A stretch of 64,000 nt of DNA, from NCBI GenBank assembly GCA_026018925.1, contig JAKSZU010000007.1, positions 97,613,501 through 97,677,500 on the forward strand. Reading direction: 5' to 3'. Of the stretch, positions 58,197 through 64,000 are shown one piece after another (the stretch's first letter is position 1; each line of letters begins with the position of its first letter). This DNA comes from Tupaia tana (taxonomy: Eukaryota; Chordata; Mammalia; Scandentia; Tupaiidae). The notes below the pieces were generated by a model that saw nothing but the letters and a program-made list of their open reading frames with translations, ran no database searches and was not told where the DNA came from. A program made the translations under genes and the position numbers.

Positions 58197-58693
58197 TAGG
58201 GTATTGCTTTATATGAAGATTTTATTAATTCATACTATTCATACTGTTTATTTATAAATATGTATTTAATTTTAAAACTTTTTTTGATTATCTTATGAAG
58301 TTATACATAATCACAGTTATGATGCTGTTGGCTTTCAAAGCTACAACAGAATTGCATAGAGGGAAGGTTAAGAACAAGTAGAAGTGCCGTGATTCAGCCG
58401 TGTTTTTTGAATAAACACTAAATTTTTATAAGCTGATAAGTAATTTCCAGAATTCTGAAAAAGTTGATTTTGATTATTTTTACCAATTTTATCATTCACT
58501 CATGGAGGATTGGACTTTTGGAGATCCTTACTTTGCCATTCTGCAAATGCTTGGTTCCAGAATTCATTTTTGTTGAAGGTTAGAGATAAAATTTTAATTG
58601 TTTTTCCATATTAGACTGCCAGTTATTCCAAACTGGTTATGAATACTCCTTTTTTTGCCTTTTCTATAATATGCCTACCATTCTTTTTGGGTG
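58197..58693. other. KIFAP3: intron 5, nothing recognised
   Basis: Intron sequence between two SINEs; no repeat family or coding signal is evident. Confidence 0.35.
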
Positions 58694-58954
58694 TTTTTTT
58701 TTTTTTTTTTTTTTGCTATAGGGCACGTGCGTTCGCCAGACAGACAGAGAGAGACAGAGAGACAGAAAGCGAGAAATCACTCCCTAGGGGGGATGGCCAC
58801 GCCGCAATCCCTTCTCCTCCATTCTCCTCTCGGGATCTTGGGCATGCACACACACGTGCCCAGCATGAGTTTTAAGCCACCGGGTCCGGGACACGAACCG
58901 CGGTCGACTATGTGGGAGTCCAGCGACATAGCCATTACACTAACTGCTGGTCCC
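58694..58954 (-). mobile_element. SINE-A long, young
   Basis: CCATTCTTTT flanks both ends. It lies 40 bp from the next SINE in opposite orientation, giving a close inverted pair. Confidence 0.95.
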
Positions 58955-58994
58955 CCATTCTTTTATTGAATCATATTTCTTAAAACTCATTCTG

Positions 58995-59262
58995 GAGGAC
59001 TGGCAGTTGGCGTAATGGCTATGTCACTGGACTCGCATGTAGTCCACTGTGGTTTGAATCCTGGACCCAGTGGCTTAAACTCACGCCAGGTCTGTGTGTG
59101 TGCGTGCCCAAAATCCCAAGAGGAGAATGGAGGAGAAGGGATTGTGGTGTGGCCATCCCCCACAGGAGGTGATTTCTCGCTTTCTGTCACTCTGTCTCTG
59201 TCTTTCTGGCGAGTATATGCACCCTATAGCAAAAACTTCTCTAAAAAAAAAAAAAAGCAAAA
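58995..59262 (+). mobile_element. SINE-A long, young
   Basis: AAAACTCATTCTG before and AAAATCATCATTCTG after form the TSD. The head reads GGACTGGCAGTTGGCG. Confidence 0.93.
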
Positions 59263-59274
59263 AACAAATAAAAA

Positions 59275-59866
59275 TCATCATTCTGTGTCAGGCACTGTTC
59301 TTATAATATGTGGATCTGTTTTAGTGCTCTCTTTTTCTACTCTATTGGTCTACTTAGGGATTCCATCGCAGCATCATACCGTTTGCTGTTATGTTTTTGT
59401 TTTTTATTTGACTGGAGCTTTAGAGTATGTAAGAAAAATGCTCCAGTTTGCTTCCTTTTTGTCTTGCTGGTCTTATGCATTTGTCTGAAAATGTCATTTT
59501 GAGATCACTTACTCATATTCTGTGAAAAGTCATAATGGAAACTTGACTGTGGTTTGCATTCAATTTATAAGTTAATTTTGGAGCACCTTTGACCTTCTCT
59601 AAATAAACTTTTAATTTCTTTGGGCTCTTTCTTGACAACCTATATATAATACCTGTATTTATATTTTTATGAGGACATTATTCTGTACTAAAGGAAAAAA
59701 ATGAAATAAAATTCAGCAAATACATCACTGAATTTGTGCCAAAATGTATTATATTATAGATGAAATTTTTATACAGATAGTTACTTTAAGAAATACTATT
59801 TCCTCTGGGTTATTTATGGTCAAACATGTGAAAATTACAGGACTAAATAAGCTGAAGCAGATTTTT
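59275..59866. other. KIFAP3: intron 5, nothing recognised
   Basis: No gene seen. Some text near 59310-59520 could be decayed L1, which I cannot confirm. Confidence 0.35.
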
Positions 59867-59867
59867 T

Positions 59868-60061
59868 ATTTATTTTAAAGAATTATTTATTTAACTTTAT
59901 TTACTTATTTGTTTTAAATTTGCTGCAGGCACATAGGCTCATCAGAGAGAGAGATAAAGAGAGAGAGAAGGTGAGAAAGCAAGCAACCAGGTCTGGGACT
60001 TGAACTGTAGTCAGCCATGTGGAAGTCCAGCACCTTAACCACCACACCACTGACTGGCCCA
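59868..60061 (-). mobile_element. SINE-A short form
   Basis: TTATTTATTTAACTTTATTT tail, GAGAAAGCAAGCAACCAGGT, ending CACTGACTGGCCC. Confidence 0.88.
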
Positions 60062-62035
<1,974 letters not shown>

Positions 62036-62456
62036 TGACATTCAATTGTCTGCTGCCTGTGTTAACAAGCTTCAGATGGATTTAATAGATTTCATTTTTC
62101 TTTTTTTCTTTTAAATTATTATTAAATCACGTAGGAACAATGCAGTAGTATGTTGAAGGTTAAGATGAAGATTGAAACTCTCAGAATGAATGTAGTTGTA
62201 CATGCTTTTTGTCTCTTCAAACTTTGACTAGTTATTGAAGTGGAAGGCACAAGCAAGTACTAGTGATATTGAATAGTTCAATGGCAAGTCACTAAGTAGC
62301 TACTGAAGACCTTTTGGTCAGCTGAAACCTGGTTCACCACTGCTGTTTATATGTAAATAATTATTCTGTTTGAGTACTAAAGTGACTTTGACTGGAACAG
62401 GTATAAGTTTGGGATGAACCTAGTTTAAAATTCTATTTTTTTTAATTAAGTTCTAA

Positions 62457-62693
62457 GGTCCAGCAGGTGAAGTAGTGGTTAAGGCGCTGGACTCCCACAT
62501 GGCCAACTGTGGTTTAAGTCCCAGCTTGAAACTCCCACAGGCACATCTGTGTGTGTTTGCAAAATCCTAAGAGGAGAATAGAGGAGAAGGGATTGCAGCA
62601 TGGCCATCTCCCCTTTGGGAGTGATTTCTCACTTTTTTTCTGTGTCCCCAGCGAGCGCACACACCCTATAACAAAAATATCTCAGAAAAAAAA
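62457..62693 (+). mobile_element. SINE-A long, intermediate subtype
   Basis: The head GGTCCAGCAGGTGAAGTAGTGG is of the GGTTAAGG type while the long body is present, linking the short and long forms. It lies in the U12-type intron. Confidence 0.9.
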
Positions 62694-62803
62694 ATTAGGT
62701 TTTATATATTTCTATTTAAGTACAAAAATTTTTCCTTACTAAATATTAATTTGAGAGGCCTATAGTGTGATAGCACCTATGAAAGGAACCTTAAATTATC
62801 TCT

Positions 62804-63056
62804 TTTATTTATTTATTTATTTTTGAAAAATTTTTGGTATAGGACATATGCCAGGGACAGAGAGAGACAGAAAGCAAGAAATAACTTCCCAGATGGGGTG
62901 GCCATGCTGCAATCCCTTCTCCTCCATTATCCTTTCGGGATTTTGGACATGCATGCACATGCACCTGGTGTGTTTTAAGCTGCCAGATCTGGGACTCAAA
63001 CTGTGGTTGACTATATGGGACTCCAGCAACGTAACCATTACACCATCTCTTGGTCC
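62804..63056 (-). mobile_element. SINE-A long, older
   Basis: It runs from TTATTTATTTATTTTTG to CATCTCTTGGTCC. ATCTCTTTTA and ACCTCTTTTA flank it. Confidence 0.88.
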
Positions 63057-64000
63057 TGAATACCTCTTTTAACTTGCCTTGCAATATAGGAATCTTTACT
63101 ACAACTTCTCTGACAAATGATTTTTTTAGGCTCTTCTTTAGCAATGCCACTGCTTATTGATTTAACCCATTCTGTGGTTTAGCATTCTATTTATTATAAT
63201 ATTCTTTTTTTCAATGAACTGAAGTCTACTTCCCCGTAACTTCTGTCCTTTAGTTCTAGTCTTGCATACTAAAGCAGTATAAAGATATTCTCTTCCACAT
63301 GATAATTCTTCTCATATTTGAAGATCTTTATTATACTGTCTTTAATTCATTTAGATCTTCTAGATCAAAGGCTTTGATTTATTCATATCTGTCCTGACAT
63401 GACACGTGCAGATTTATAAGCCATACTGGTTACTTTTTTTTAAGCCAATGTTATTGGCTTAAAAGTAAATGTTATTTACTTAAAAGTAAAAGCATTATTC
63501 TTCTTGTGCAAAGTATCATGTGTTTAACCCCATTTTGTGAAAAGTGGACCCAATTCTTGTATTAATTTTGGCCTCTAGATCCCCTGAGACTTGAGTTTCA
63601 TCTGAGCCAAGACATTCAAAATAACTTCAAAATGTCCGTGGAAAATGGAGTTTAAATGGAGGTTTATTTTGGTACAAGAAATTTTAGAATAGTTTTTTTT
63701 TAATGCATATTTTCGATAAACCTTTTGAAAATACCCCTAAAATAGGTTAATCTTGGGTATTCTATACAGAATCTCTCTGGCTTTTATTGTCATTTGGAAC
63801 TTCAAGACATTATAAAATGCATGCCCACCCACAAGCTTTGATTTTTCTTAATTAAGCTCTATGTTTAGGAATTTTCTGTGTACTAAAAACTCTTGTCATC
63901 TAGATTAGTATTGACTTCAACTATGTAGACAACTCCATAATTCTAGAGAGTTTATATCAGTTCTAGAGTTTCAAGTCTCCAGAATGTTTCAGTGTATCCA
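63057..64000. other. KIFAP3: KIFAP3 intron 7 to window end
   Basis: No repeat family or exon recognised. Small palindromes (AAGCCAATGTTATTGGCTT at about 63443) occur. Confidence 0.4.

Overview
The window is nuclear DNA of a placental mammal. Its one functional gene is the 5' part of KIFAP3 (KAP3, the non-motor subunit of heterotrimeric kinesin-2), on the + strand. A CpG-island promoter lies at about 14740-15480. Seven coding exons follow at 15134-15165, 29676-29807, 41174-41328, 48473-48528, 49335-49476, 61173-61272 and 61897-62021. Joined, they give 742 nt (codons 1-247 plus one base) with no stop and consistent splice phases. The seventh intron opens with the U12-type AT-AC donor ATATCCTTT, and the gene runs off the right edge.

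The rest is mostly interspersed repeats. About sixty tRNA-derived SINE copies occur in two lineages. SINE-A has a perfect A box and B box in its best copies, in a long (~260 bp) and a short (~190 bp) form. SINE-B has a different, older tRNA-like head. Many SINE-A copies keep their CpGs and have clean target-site duplications (TSDs), so the family was recently active. There are also several L1 fragments, one near-full-length L1, two MaLR-type LTRs and five ~70-bp mariner-like MITEs. The SINE type suggests a lineage with its own tRNA SINE, possibly a colugo (Dermoptera). That species guess is weak and rests on memory of SINE style.

Layout. 1-14.7 kb: upstream intergenic DNA with a 37-bp minisatellite, SINEs, L1 fragments and an MLT1-like LTR. 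14.7-15.5 kb: KIFAP3 promoter and exon 1. 15.5-29.7 kb: intron 1, with a SINE interrupted by a duplicated neighbouring segment. 29.8-41.2 kb: intron 2, with a near-full-length L1 (32.4-39.4 kb) that is itself broken by two SINEs and by an ~815-bp composite element carrying a GC-rich VNTR. 41.3-48.5 kb: intron 3, with a chimeric retrocopy (42.7-45.3 kb) joining the 5' end of a GALNT10 mRNA to L1 ORF1 and an L1-like 3' end inside one TSD. 48.5-49.5 kb: the 56-nt exon 4 lies between two oppositely oriented young SINEs, followed by exon 5. 49.5-61.2 kb: intron 5, mostly an old antisense L1 riddled with SINEs. 61.2-64 kb: exons 6 and 7 and the start of the U12-type intron.

The most notable signals are the GALNT10-L1 chimeric retrocopy, the VNTR composite inside L1 ORF2, the inverted SINE pair around exon 4, the SINE interrupted by a templated copy, and the minor-class intron.
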